Positions 51,805 to 60,710 of a stretch of DNA of 64,000 nucleotides are shown here, piece after piece (within the stretch, counting starts at the first letter, position 1; each line of letters opens with the position of its first letter). The DNA comes from Kribbella aluminosa (lineage in GTDB: Bacteria > Actinomycetota > Actinomycetes > Propionibacteriales > Kribbellaceae), in NCBI RefSeq assembly GCF_017876295.1, contig NZ_JAGINT010000001.1, forward strand, positions 1,860,001-1,924,000, written 5' to 3'. The notes beneath the pieces are model-generated. The model did no database searches. It was not told the DNA's origin and saw only the letters and a list, made by a program, of their open reading frames with translations. The translations under genes were made by a program, and so were the position numbers.

Positions 51805-53082
51805 ACACGACGGTTGCCGACGACACCCAACGGCACGACAGGACGCCCCGGCACCGTGAGGCAGCCGCGCTGACTTCTTACATCCGCGACTACCTGGCCC
51901 TGCTGCGCGGCGGTGAGCTCGGGTCCGCGCCGGCGGTCGTCGGGCTGATCGTGATCACGGCCTTCTTCGCGATCGTCCACCAGGGCTTCCTCAGCGCGTA
52001 CAACCTGGAGGCGCTGGTGATCCAGGGCCGCGCCGATCATCGTGATGGCGATGGGCCTGGTCTTCGTGCTGCTGCTCGGCGAGATCGACCTGTCCGCCGG
52101 GACCACGGGCGGCCTGTGCTCCGCGGTCATGGCCGTGCTGATGTTGCGGCAGGGATGGTACTGGTGGCTCGCGGTCCTGGCCGGGCTCGGGTTCGGGTTG
52201 GCGATCGGGTTCGTGATGGGGTGGTTGCGGGCTCGGGCGGGGATCCCGTCGTTCGTGATCACGCTGGCGACGTTCCTCGCGTTCCAGGGCGCGACGCTGA
52301 TCCTGGTGGGTGGCCAAGGGTCGGTGATCCTGCCCGCCGGTACGCCGTTGATCGCGCTGGAGAACAGCTTCCTGCCGCTGTGGCTGGGCTGGACCCTGCT
52401 CGGCGTGTTCGTGCTCGGGTACGCCGCGGTGAAGCTGGGCGATGCCCGGTCCAGGCGCCGTACCGGACTCTCGGCGACGCCGGTCGCGGTGATCGTGGCG
52501 AAGGTGGCCGGGGTCGCCGTGCTCGGCATCGCGTTCACCTACGAGATGGGCATCAACCGCAACCTGGTCACCAACGCGTTCTTCAGCAGCAAGGCGCAGG
52601 GCGAGCCCTGGGTCGTCGTACTGCTGGCGCTGCTGTTCGTGGTGTGGCACTTCACGCTGAGCCGGACGCGGTACGGGCGGCACGTGTACGCCGTCGGCGG
52701 CAACGAGGAGGCGTCCCGGCGCGGCGGCGTCGCGGTCTCGCGGATCCGGATCTCGGTGTTCGTGATCTGCTCCGGGATGGCGGCGGTGTCGGGCCTGGTC
52801 GCGGCGTCGTTGCTGCAGTCCGTGCAGTCGAACTCGGGCGCCGGCAACACGCTGCTGCTGGCGGTGGGCGCGGCGGTCATCGGCGGTACGTCGTTGTTCG
52901 GCGGCCGCGGCCGGATGATCGACGCGGTACTCGGCGGTCTGGTCGTGGCGGTCATCATCAACGGGATGAGCGACCTGATCCAGGGCTCGAACTCGTCCGG
53001 GTACGAGTGGGTCGTGACGGGCGCCGTACTGCTGCTGGCGGCCGGTTTCGATGCCGTCGTACGGCGGGGGAAGACGGCGTGA
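51801..53082 (+). pseudogene. Sugar ABC transporter permease, broken by +1 G (probable sequencing error)
   Basis: XylH/RbsC-type membrane permease. The first frame (ATG 51801) reads IRDYLALLRGGELGSAPAVV and FLSAYNLEALVIQ up to about 52025. The match then continues one frame over (IIVMAMGLVFVLLLGEIDLS, GLCSAVMAVLMLRQGWYWWL) to TGA 53082. Removing one G from GGG at 52025-52027 gives a continuous protein of about 426 residues with the family motif EIDLSAG and ten or so helices. The open frame that continues in the first register, to 53090, is not protein-like. As with tyrS, conservation on both sides favours an assembly error. Confidence 0.9.
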
Positions 53083-53430
53083 TCAGCTGAGCAGGCGGCG
53101 GATCGCGCCGGCCGACAGACTGGTCTTGGCGACGAACCCGATCGCCGGGCTGGCCGCGATCAGGTCCGCGTAGTCCTGCTCCGCGTGGCTGGAGATCAGG
53201 ATCATCGGGGACGACTCGCCGTCCGCGTGCAGCCGGGTGATCAGGTCGAACCCGCTCTCGCCGCCGAGGTCGATGTCGACCAGGACGACGTCCGGCCGCA
53301 ACCGGCCGATCAGGTTCGCGGCCTCGGCGGTCGTGGTCGCCGTACCGACGACCGTGACGCCCTCGCGGACCAACAGTCCCCGGGCCGCGTCCAGGAAGCG
53401 CCGGCTGTCGTCCACGATCACGCACCGCAT
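53083..53430 (-). CDS. Stand-alone response-regulator receiver domain
   Basis: A 115-residue CheY-like protein without an output domain. It has RCVIVDDSRRFLDAARGLLV (acidic pair), the phospho-Asp in DVVLVDIDLGGESGFDLITR, SSPMILISSHAEQD with the Ser/Thr, and IGFVAKTSLSAGAI with the Lys. It lies downstream of the histidine kinase on the same strand (49-base gap) and convergent to the permease. It could be a phosphate sink, a link to another kinase, or a truncated LuxR-type regulator. Confidence 0.85.
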   Translation of the reverse strand: MRCVIVDDSRRFLDAARGLLVREGVTVVGTATTTAEAANLIGRLRPDVVLVDIDLGGESGFDLITRLHADGESSPMILISSHAEQDYADLIAASPAIGFVAKTSLSAGAIRRLLS

Positions 53431-53479
53431 GGCACCAGCATCGCAGCGCCGGACCGCCGGGGCATTCCTGCTGCCTGTA

Positions 53480-54856
53480 CTACAGCGGCAGCGTCGCGGT
53501 CAGCGTAGTGCCTTTACCTGAAGGGCTTTCGACTACCAGCGTGCCGTCGAGTGCGGCGATCCGGTCGGCGAGTCCGACCAGCCCGGAACCGTTCGACGGG
53601 TCCGCTCCGCCGTGACCGTCGTCGCGTACCGACAGCCGCAGCCGGTCGGGCTCGAGCCGTACGTCGACCAGCGCGACGGATGCGTCCGCGTGCTTGGCGG
53701 CGTTGGTGAGCGCCTCGGACACGACGTAGTACGCGGCCGCCTCGATCGGTGCCGGCAGCCGGCCCGGTACGTCGACGTCGACCACGACCGGGAGCTTCGA
53801 GCGGCGGGCCAGCATCCGGACCGCCGGCGCGATCCCGCCCTGGGTGAGGATCGCCGGATGGATGCCGCGGGCAATCTCCCGGAGCTCGTCCAGGGCCTCC
53901 GCCAAATCGTTGGCCACCCCCTCGAGCTCGACGGTCGCGCCGTCCGCCTGCAGGGCTCGGACGTCGAGGGCGATCGAGACCAGCCGCTGCTGGATGCCGT
54001 CGTGCAGGTCGCGCTCGATCCGCCGCCGGGTCTCGTCCGCGGACCGCACGATCCGGGCCCGGGACGCGGCCAGGTCGGCGCTCGCCGTACCCAGCGAGGA
54101 CGCCATCGTGTTGAACGTCCGCTCCAGCGTGCGGATCTCGCCGACGCCCGACTCGGGTACCCGGACCGTCAGCTCGCCCGCTGCCAGCCGGGTCGCCATC
54201 TCGGCCGTCACCCGCACGGGCCGGACGATCGCCCTGCTCAGGTAGACCGTGAACCCGAGCACGAGGACGACGGACCCGGCCAGTCCCGCCGTCGCCGCCA
54301 CGACCGCACGGTCGGCGATCGCATCCGAATGCCGCTGCTCGGTGGCGGACAGCTGCTCCTCGAACGTGATCAACGTATCGAGCACCGAGCGGATCGCGGT
54401 GACCCGCCGGGTGCCTTCGGAGATCGCGGCCGCGGTCCGCGCCGAGTCCGGGTCCCGCTGCGCGAGCTCGATCTGCGGCAACGAGTAGTCCTGAAGGTAC
54501 GACGTGATGCTCCGGCCCGCCGCCTGCGCCCGGGCAACCTCGTCGGGACTACCCGCGACAAGCCCCTGCAGCGCGTCGGTCTGTTCCGGCAGCTGGGCCG
54601 CTGCCTGCTCCCACGGCTGCAGGAACTTCTCCTGACCGGTGATGACGAAGTCTCGTTGCCCCGTGGCCAGGTCCGCGACCAGCCGCTCCACCTGATGCGC
54701 ACTGTTCAGTACTGCGGACGTGCGCTGCGCCTGGTCCTGCGACGCACGCAGCCCCTGAACAGACACCAGCAGTACGACGAACCCGGAGCCGACGAGCACC
54801 ATCAACAGCCCGCTTGCGATCATCACCCGTCCGGCCACTCCGGGACGCCGGGACAT
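53480..54856 (-). CDS. Sensor histidine kinase (CHASE3-HAMP-HisKA_3 type)
   Basis: A 458-residue NarX/LiaS-type kinase. An N-terminal helix (VMIASGLLMVLVGSGFVVLL) is followed by a CHASE3-like extracytoplasmic region (about residues 35-175), a second helix (VVAATAGLAGSVVLVLGFTV), HAMP (RPVRVTAEMATRLAAGELTV) and the phospho-acceptor RRRIERDLHDGIQQRLVSIA. The ATPase domain has VSEALTNAAKHADAS (N box), RDDGHGGADPSNGSG (G1) and SGKGTTLTATLPL. It shares one base with the preceding LuxR-type regulator gene (TGATG), so these two form a pair. Confidence 0.93.
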   Translation of the reverse strand: MSRRPGVAGRVMIASGLLMVLVGSGFVVLLVSVQGLRASQDQAQRTSAVLNSAHQVERLVADLATGQRDFVITGQEKFLQPWEQAAAQLPEQTDALQGLVAGSPDEVARAQAAGRSITSYLQDYSLPQIELAQRDPDSARTAAAISEGTRRVTAIRSVLDTLITFEEQLSATEQRHSDAIADRAVVAATAGLAGSVVLVLGFTVYLSRAIVRPVRVTAEMATRLAAGELTVRVPESGVGEIRTLERTFNTMASSLGTASADLAASRARIVRSADETRRRIERDLHDGIQQRLVSIALDVRALQADGATVELEGVANDLAEALDELREIARGIHPAILTQGGIAPAVRMLARRSKLPVVVDVDVPGRLPAPIEAAAYYVVSEALTNAAKHADASVALVDVRLEPDRLRLSVRDDGHGGADPSNGSGLVGLADRIAALDGTLVVESPSGKGTTLTATLPL

Positions 54857-55509
54857 CAGCGACCGTCCAGGTACCTCAGGACAGCCAGCACCCGACGGTG
54901 GTCGTCATTGGTCTCCGGGAGGTCCAACTTGGTCAGGATGCTGCGGACGTGCTTCTCCACGGTCCCCTCGGTCACCCACAGCCGACGCGCTACTCCGGCG
55001 TTCGACCGACCCTGTGCGACCAGCGACAGGACCTCCCGCTCACGCTCGCTCAGCGCAGCCAGGGGGTTGTTGCGGTGCTGTGCGTCGACCAGCTCCTGGA
55101 CGACGGCCGGGTCGACCACGGAGCCACCGCGGGCAACCCGCCGTAGGCTCTCCAGGAATTCATCGACGTCTGTCACCCGGCTCTTGAGCAGGTAGCCCAC
55201 GCCATGCCCCGCAGCCATCAGCTGCAGGGCATGCTCCACGTCCACGTGCGCGGACAGCAGCACCACGGCGGTGTCCGGGCGTTCGCGGCGGATCACGTCC
55301 GCTGCGTCAAGTCCCTCGGTGGTGTGGTCCGGTGGCATCCGGATATCCACGATCACCAGGTCCGGTGCGTCCCGGCGTACCAGCTCCAGCAGCTCGGGGC
55401 CGTCGCCTGCCGTGCCGAGTACCGCGAACCCGGAGCGCTCGAGCAGACTGGCAAGTCCCTCCCGCAGCAGGACGTCGTCGTCCGCAATAGCCACTCGGGT
55501 CCGGCTCAC
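54856..55509 (-). CDS. NarL/FixJ-type response regulator
   Basis: A 217-residue regulator. The receiver has RVAIADDDVLLREGLASLLE and the phospho-Asp in DLVIVDIRMPPDHTTEGLDA. The LuxR-type DNA-binding domain near the C-terminus is LSEREREVLSLVAQGRSNAG then VTEGTVEKHVRSILTKLDLP. It is first in the regulator-kinase-receiver set on the minus strand and probably controls genes near by, perhaps the divergent sugar transporter; that is inference. Confidence 0.93.
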   Translation of the reverse strand: MSRTRVAIADDDVLLREGLASLLERSGFAVLGTAGDGPELLELVRRDAPDLVIVDIRMPPDHTTEGLDAADVIRRERPDTAVVLLSAHVDVEHALQLMAAGHGVGYLLKSRVTDVDEFLESLRRVARGGSVVDPAVVQELVDAQHRNNPLAALSEREREVLSLVAQGRSNAGVARRLWVTEGTVEKHVRSILTKLDLPETNDDHRRVLAVLRYLDGR

Positions 55510-55558
55510 GGTCCACCCCTTGATCGCCAGGTGATTCCAGTGTCACCGGGCAATCAAG

Positions 55559-56509
55559 TCACTCTCTGTAGAGCAGCTGTGTCAACGCCTGGGGGCCAGA
55601 GAGCTGTCGAAGAAGCCTCGGACCAGTCGTCGTACGTCGGAGATGCCGCAATTGGAGCGGCCGATGAGTTTGGCTCGGGCGGCCGTCGTCATGAGGCCGG
55701 CTGCCTGGAGCTGGGGTGCCAGCGCTGCGTAGTCCGTCCAGGGTGTCGAGATAGCCCTCCAGGTTGACGGCTGCGCGGACCTTTGGATGTGCCAACGACA
55801 CCGCGGCAGTTGCACCGCCGGCCGAGTGCCCGTACACGCCCACCTGCTCCGCGTCCAGCTGGTCCAGTACGAACCGCATGTCCGCGAAACGCGTGTCCAT
55901 CATCAACCGCGACCGCACAGGGTCCGTCTGTACGTCGGGGCTGATCTCGATGACCAGCAGCCGTCCGTCCGGGAACACGACCTCGCTGGCCTCACCAGGG
56001 TGGTCCATCGTCACCACGACGTACCCGTGACTCGCCAGGTCCTCGGCCAGCGACGTACCGACGGTCCGTGGGTCCGCACCGGCCGAGCTGTAGAGCAGGG
56101 TCGGGTGTCGGCCGGCCACTGCGGGTGCGTCGACGTACGAGTGAGTCAGGGTGGCTGCCCAGTCCACACCGCTCGGGGGGAGCTCTGGGTGCAGTACGCC
56201 GGCGTCCAGCTGCTTGAACACCTCAGCGGCGGCAGGTGCGAGCTGCGGGGCGCGCTGATACCCACGTACGGCGGCTGCTGGATAGAAGACCGTCAGCGCG
56301 ATCTCGCGGGTGCGGGCTCCGTTCCAAGGATCAGAGCGCTGCGTGTCGGTCAGTGCGCGGGTCGTCGTCCCGACGGGCCACGGGCCGGTCGGAGCGGGGA
56401 GGCGCAGGGTGCGGTCGGTAGCCGCGGACGCCGTCTGGATCCCGGTCAGCGCAGAGGCGGCGGTCGCGGCGGTAGCGGTCGTAGCGGTCAGGAAGGTACG
56501 TCGTCTCAT
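55559..56509 (-). pseudogene. Secreted alpha/beta hydrolase (PAF-AH/lipase-like) with internal deletion and frameshift
   Basis: The start (ATG 56509) encodes a Tat-like signal, MRRRTFLTATTATAATAASA. The hydrolase has PTLLYSSAGADPRTVGTSLA, HGYVVVTMDHPGEASEVVFP and the nucleophile elbow GVYGHSAGGATAAVSLAHPK. After AAVNLEGYLDTL the frame becomes non-protein-like. A family-like ending (DYAALAPQLQAAGLMTTAAR, then VRRLVRGFFDSSLAP) follows at once in another frame, to 55582. The segment that should lie between, some 50 codons with the catalytic Asp and His, is missing. I read this as an internal deletion; the product is unlikely to work. Confidence 0.8.
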
Positions 56510-56600
56510 GCAGCCGACGGTGTCAGCCACCGCCACGCTGCGTCAGTAGAAGTCAGGCGTCTCCACCCGGACTTCCAGCCGCGGGTGGAGACGCCCTGCG

Positions 56601-57545
56601 TCAGGCGCCGTTGAGGACGGTGCCGGCGTTGTAGTACCGGAAGTACGGCTCGGTCGGGGAGAGCGCGCTCGGCACCTTGCCGAGGCCCTTGATCACCGTT
56701 GCGGCGCCGTTGGCGTGGCCTACCGCGTACAGGTAGCCAGTGCCGTGGACGCGGTCGATGCCGAGCAGCAGGGTGCCCTGTTGACCGCACCTCTCGGCGA
56801 TCAGTGTGCCGAAGACCTGCCAGGTCGAGGTCCGCACCTTCGTCACCACCGGCTTCCCGGAGCCCGTCGGCACCTGCACCGTGTAGAGCGCGCCACCGTT
56901 GGTGATGGCGAGGAAAGTGTCGGACGTCCGGCCCTGACCGATCAGCGCCATCGTCTTCACCGCCTTGAAGCCGCCGAACACGGTCTTGTACTGCGGGCCG
57001 CCGGCTGTGAGCCTCCAGCGCACGATGTCGGCGTCACCGGGCACGCTGTGCAGCGCGTAGAGGTTCGACCGAGCGACGCCGGCGGCCGAGTAGTCGCTGC
57101 GGTCGAGCCAGAAGTACACGCCCTTCCAGCCGCCACCGATGTGCGTGCTCTTCACGGTGCCCGGCACCGCCGCGGTGCCTGTGCCGTCGGTGAGGTAGGT
57201 CGAGTTGTAGAGCTGGTCGACGATGGTGACCAGTCCTTGGCGCTGCTCCCCGGCCGGAGCGACGGGCTCGTAGCGGACCGAGCTGGCCAGACCGGTCTCG
57301 CCGTCCGGATAGAGGTCGTTCGGCCCGACCGTCCGGGCGCCGGCGCTTGGTGCGGCCGTGATGGTCTGCAGGGTGTGGTCACCACCTGACGTGACCGAGC
57401 CGAGCCGCAGGGAGCAGCTGGCGGTGGATCCGGTTGGCGCCGCGCCGGCCGGTGTGGTCACCAGTGCTCCCGCCACCAGTGCTCCCGCCACCAGTGCTCC
57501 CGCCAGCAGGGCTCCGGCGGCGAGGATTCGCCCGTGCTTGATCAT
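56601..57545 (-). CDS. Secreted protein of unknown function
   Basis: A 314-residue exported protein. The signal peptide contains AGALV repeats built from 15-bp DNA repeats and ends near PAGAA. The mature part is beta-rich: LASSVRYEPVAPAGEQRQGL, GGWKGVYFWLDRSDYSAAGV, NLYALHSVPGDADIVRWRLT, LLLGIDRVHGTGYLYAVGHA. These read like blades of a beta-propeller, perhaps tachylectin-like, but I do not recognise the family. AAAGGTG precedes the ATG. Three 11-bp direct repeats lie upstream. Confidence 0.75.
   Translation of the reverse strand: MIKHGRILAAGALLAGALVAGALVAGALVTTPAGAAPTGSTASCSLRLGSVTSGGDHTLQTITAAPSAGARTVGPNDLYPDGETGLASSVRYEPVAPAGEQRQGLVTIVDQLYNSTYLTDGTGTAAVPGTVKSTHIGGGWKGVYFWLDRSDYSAAGVARSNLYALHSVPGDADIVRWRLTAGGPQYKTVFGGFKAVKTMALIGQGRTSDTFLAITNGGALYTVQVPTGSGKPVVTKVRTSTWQVFGTLIAERCGQQGTLLLGIDRVHGTGYLYAVGHANGAATVIKGLGKVPSALSPTEPYFRYYNAGTVLNGA
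57460..57504 (-). repeat. Three 15-bp repeats in a signal peptide
   Basis: ACCAGTGCTCCCGCC occurs three times exactly (57460-57474, 57475-57489, 57490-57504). On the minus strand each codes five residues of the hydrophobic core (Gly-Ala-Leu-Val-Ala register). Confidence 0.95.
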
Positions 57546-57590
57546 CTGAACACCTTTCGTCAGTGGTCACGATGCGGGCGGACGAGCCAA

Positions 57591-57623
57591 GGTTGTCGGG
57601 AGGTTGTCGGCAGGTTGCGGGCA
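57591..57623. promoter_or_regulatory. Three 11-bp direct repeats between the secreted-protein gene and pafA
   Basis: GGTTGTCGGGA, GGTTGTCGGCA and GGTTGCGGGCA follow one another without a gap (57591-57601, 57602-57612, 57613-57623). An 11-base period puts the repeats on one face of the helix, as in binding sites of some activators. They lie 46 bases upstream of the minus-strand gene's start and 77 before pafA. Confidence 0.5.
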
Positions 57624-57699
57624 TCAAAGGGATAACGGGGTACGACGGCGCGCCTGAGACATCGCCCGCTTGTCGGAAGGGCGCCGTACTGTGGGGGAT

Positions 57700-59061
57700 G
57701 TGAACCGGCGAATCTTCGGTCTCGAGAACGAGTACGGCGTCACCTGTACGTTCCGCGGGCAGCGGCGACTGACCCCGGACGAGGTCGCGCGGTACCTCTT
57801 CCGGCGTGTCGTGTCCTGGGGACGGAGCAGCAACGTCTTCCTCCGCAACGGCGCCCGGTTGTACCTGGACGTGGGCTCGCACCCGGAGTACGCCACCGGC
57901 GAGTGCGACTCGGTCACCGACCTGATCGCGCACGACAAGGCCGGTGAGCGGATCCTCGAGGGCCTGCTGGTGGACGCGCAGAAGCGGCTGCACGACGAGG
58001 GCATCTTCGGCGACGTCTACCTGTTCAAGAACAACACCGACTCGGCCGGCAACAGCTACGGCTGCCACGAGAACTACCTGGTCAGCAGGCACGGCGACTT
58101 CGCCAAGCTCGCCGATGTGCTGATTCCGTTCCTGGTCACCCGGCAACTGATCTGCGGCGCCGGCAAGGTGCTGCAGACCCCCCGCGGCGCGGTGTACTCC
58201 GTGTCGCAACGCGCCGAGCACATCTGGGAAGGCGTCTCCAGCGCGACCACCCGGTCCCGGCCGATCATCAACACCCGGGACGAGCCGCACGCGGACGCCG
58301 AGCGCTTCCGCCGGCTGCACGTGATCGTCGGCGACTCGAACATGTCCGAGACCACGATGCTGCTCAAGGTGGCCAGCACGGACCTGGTGCTGCGGATGAT
58401 CGAGGCCGGCATCGTGATGCGCGACCTGACCCTGGACAACCCGATCCGGGCGATCCGGGAGATCAGCCACGACATGACCGGCCGCCGCGAGGTCCGGCTG
58501 GCGAACGGGCGCGAGGCGTCGGCGCTGGACATCCAGGGTGAGTACCTGAGCAAGGCGCGCGACTTCGTCGACCGTCGCGAGCTCGGCACGCCGGCCGTCG
58601 AGCGGGCGCTGTCGCTGTGGGAGCGGACGCTGAAGGCGATCGAGTCCGGCGACCTGTCCGGGATCGAGCGCGAGATCGACTGGGTGATCAAGTACCGGCT
58701 GATCGAGCGCTACCGCGCGCAGAACAACCTCGGCCTGGCCAGCCCGCGGGTCGCGCAGCTCGACCTGGCGTACCACGACATCCACCGGCCGCGCGGGCTG
58801 TACTACCTGCTCGAGCGCAAGGGCGCGGTCACCCGGGTCGTCGACGACCTGCGGGTGTTCGAGGCCAAGTCGGTGCCGCCGCAGACCACCCGGGCGCGGC
58901 TGCGCGGCGAGTTCATCAAGCGGGCCCAGGAGCGGCGCCGCGACTTCACCGTCGACTGGGTGCACCTGAAGCTCAACGACCAGGCGCAGCGCACGGTGCT
59001 CTGCAAAGACCCGTTCAAGTCCCACGACGAAAGAGTCGAAAAGCTCATCGCCAGCATGTGA
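57700..59061 (+). CDS. pafA: Pup--protein ligase
   Basis: Attaches the small protein Pup to lysines of target proteins for the actinobacterial proteasome. The 453-residue protein starts at GTG 57700 ([17 protein letters not shown]; the Glu pair binds Mg-ATP). Other conserved parts are [32 protein letters not shown] and [20 protein letters not shown]. It ends [15 protein letters not shown], the normal C-terminus. A TACTGT at 57687-57692 suggests a nearly leaderless mRNA. No pup, prcB, prcA or dop is directly upstream, unlike the usual cluster. Confidence 0.96.
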   Translation: MNRRIFGLENEYGVTCTFRGQRRLTPDEVARYLFRRVVSWGRSSNVFLRNGARLYLDVGSHPEYATGECDSVTDLIAHDKAGERILEGLLVDAQKRLHDEGIFGDVYLFKNNTDSAGNSYGCHENYLVSRHGDFAKLADVLIPFLVTRQLICGAGKVLQTPRGAVYSVSQRAEHIWEGVSSATTRSRPIINTRDEPHADAERFRRLHVIVGDSNMSETTMLLKVASTDLVLRMIEAGIVMRDLTLDNPIRAIREISHDMTGRREVRLANGREASALDIQGEYLSKARDFVDRRELGTPAVERALSLWERTLKAIESGDLSGIEREIDWVIKYRLIERYRAQNNLGLASPRVAQLDLAYHDIHRPRGLYYLLERKGAVTRVVDDLRVFEAKSVPPQTTRARLRGEFIKRAQERRRDFTVDWVHLKLNDQAQRTVLCKDPFKSHDERVEKLIASM

Positions 59062-59251
59062 AGGAAGAAAACAGAGGTGATGGGGGCGCACGACGAAAGT
59101 CGAGAAGCTCATCGCCAGCATGTGAAGGAAAAACAGAGGTGATGGGGGCGCACGACGAAAGTCGAGAAGCTCATCGCCAGCATGTGAAGGAAAAACAGAG
59201 GTGATGGGGGCGCACGACGAGCGAGTCGAGAAGCTCGTCGCCAGCATGTAG
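59023..59251 (+). repeat. Tandem duplication of the pafA 3' end (four copies)
   Basis: The sequence coding the last residues of PafA is repeated: copies start at 59023, 59089, 59151 and 59213, at spacings of 66, 62 and 62 bases. Each unit holds CACGACGA, a GTCGA..AAGCTC block, GCCAGCATG, an A-rich linker (AAGGAAAAACAGAGG) and GTGATGGGGGCG. Copies 2 and 3 lack bases that would keep the PafA frame. Copy 4, in G+C-rich codons, would read [12 protein letters not shown] and a TAG stop, so it may be the original end. Confidence 0.92.
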
Positions 59252-59302
59252 GTGATCACTAAATGGAGTGCTTGGTCGACGTGTGCTGCTTAGAAAGGGC
59301 GC

Positions 59303-60568
59303 ATGACGACTGAGATCCGGCCGGTGACTCCTGCCGAAGCTGCGGAGTATCTGCGCGTGCTGCCGTACGTGAACGGTTTCCCGCAGGAAGAGCCCGAGCC
59401 GTCGGCCTGGTACGCCGGGAGTGCCGCCTGGCCGCCGCAGGTCCCGAAGACCGCTGCGGACGTGGACCGGTACGCCGAGGATCTGCACGCGGACTGGTTC
59501 CGCCCGCAGGCCGCGTTCGTGGACGGGAAGATCGCGGGCGGGTCGGCGATCGTCTCGGTCCAGCTGACCGTGCCGGGTGGCCGGCAGGTAGCACTCGGCG
59601 GTGTGACGTCGACGGCCGTGCTGCCGACGTACCGGCGACGCGGGCTGTTGCGACAGATCATGTCCGCGATGCTGGACGACTGCCGCGAGCGCGGTGAGTT
59701 CCTGGCCGGACTGAGCGCCAGCGAGGGGACCATCTACGGCCGGTACGGGTTCTCCCCGGCCACGTTCCAGCACCGCTGGGAGGTACGGCGTACCGACGCT
59801 GCGTTTCGGGACGACTTCGCCGACCCCGGTTCACTCGATCTGGTCGACGCCGCCGCAGCAGCTGAGGTATGGCCGGTGCTGCACGAGCAGGTGCGGGCTG
59901 TGCGTGTGGGGGAGATCAGTCCGTTGCCGGGCAAGTGGGACGGGTTGGGCGGGCTCCCGGCGGATGGCTCGGGCCTGGCGCATCACCTGCTGCACCGCGA
60001 CGCGACAGGTGCAGTGGACGGCGCCGCCATCTTCCGGCTGCCCTGGTCGCCGGACCCGGCACAGGCCGGCGTACTGCAGGTGGAGGCGCTCGAAGCGTTG
60101 ACGGTCGATGCTTACCGAGCGCTATGGGGCCTCCTGCTCGACTTCGACCTGACCAAGCGGGTGGTAGCCGCACGCAGACCGGTGGACGAGCCGCTGCGGT
60201 GGATGCTGACCAACCCGCGGGCGCTCAAGCTCACCCGTACCCGGGACAACCTGTGGCTGCGGATTCTCGACGTACCGGCGGCATTGGAGGCACGCACGTA
60301 CGCCGCCACCGATGCGCTGGTGCTGGAAGTGGAGTCGGCGCGATGGCTGCTGGATGCCGGGCCGGACGGCGCCAGCTGCACGCCTACTGACCGAGCTGCG
60401 GACCTCACACTCGGCGCGAACGAGCTGGGCTCGCTGTACCTCGGCGGCGTACGCGCGAGTGAGTTCGCCTGCTCGCGCCGCGTCGTCGAGCACACACTCG
60501 GAGCCGTTTCCCGGCTGGACGCCTTGCTGCGACCGGATCGCGCTCCGCACAACGCCGTGGGTTTCTGA
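59303..60568 (+). CDS. Eis-like GNAT N-acetyltransferase
   Basis: A 421-residue protein of the Eis (enhanced intracellular survival) group. The N-terminal GNAT domain has ALGGVTSTAVLPTYRRRGLL, the acetyl-CoA loop with RRRG, and FLAGLSASEGTIYGRYGFSP. The second GNAT-like and the C-terminal SCP2-like domains follow, and the protein ends in Phe (APHNAVGF), whose carboxylate is catalytic in Eis. Relatives acetylate aminoglycosides or proteins; the substrate here is unknown. GAAAGGG precedes the ATG. Confidence 0.88.
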   Translation: MTTEIRPVTPAEAAEYLRVLPYVNGFPQEEPEPSAWYAGSAAWPPQVPKTAADVDRYAEDLHADWFRPQAAFVDGKIAGGSAIVSVQLTVPGGRQVALGGVTSTAVLPTYRRRGLLRQIMSAMLDDCRERGEFLAGLSASEGTIYGRYGFSPATFQHRWEVRRTDAAFRDDFADPGSLDLVDAAAAAEVWPVLHEQVRAVRVGEISPLPGKWDGLGGLPADGSGLAHHLLHRDATGAVDGAAIFRLPWSPDPAQAGVLQVEALEALTVDAYRALWGLLLDFDLTKRVVAARRPVDEPLRWMLTNPRALKLTRTRDNLWLRILDVPAALEARTYAATDALVLEVESARWLLDAGPDGASCTPTDRAADLTLGANELGSLYLGGVRASEFACSRRVVEHTLGAVSRLDALLRPDRAPHNAVGF

Positions 60569-60710
60569 CCGCTGTGACTGTGCGTGCTGTGACGTAATGG
60601 TGACTCGGGCGGCTGCTCGTCCAGTTGAATCCGCAAGCTAGGGTGGGCCGCGTCGTTGACCGGAGGCAAGCGGCGCGCCATGCGCCGGGATGGTTCGAGG
60701 TGCTGGTTTC

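Noticed and set aside
59023..59251. CRISPR-like array after pafA
   Set aside because: Units are whole tandem copies without unique spacers, and they derive from the pafA coding end.
57379..59259. 626-codon minus-strand frame across pafA
   Set aside because: Antisense to pafA; its repeated N-terminus is only the tandem pafA 3' end read backwards.
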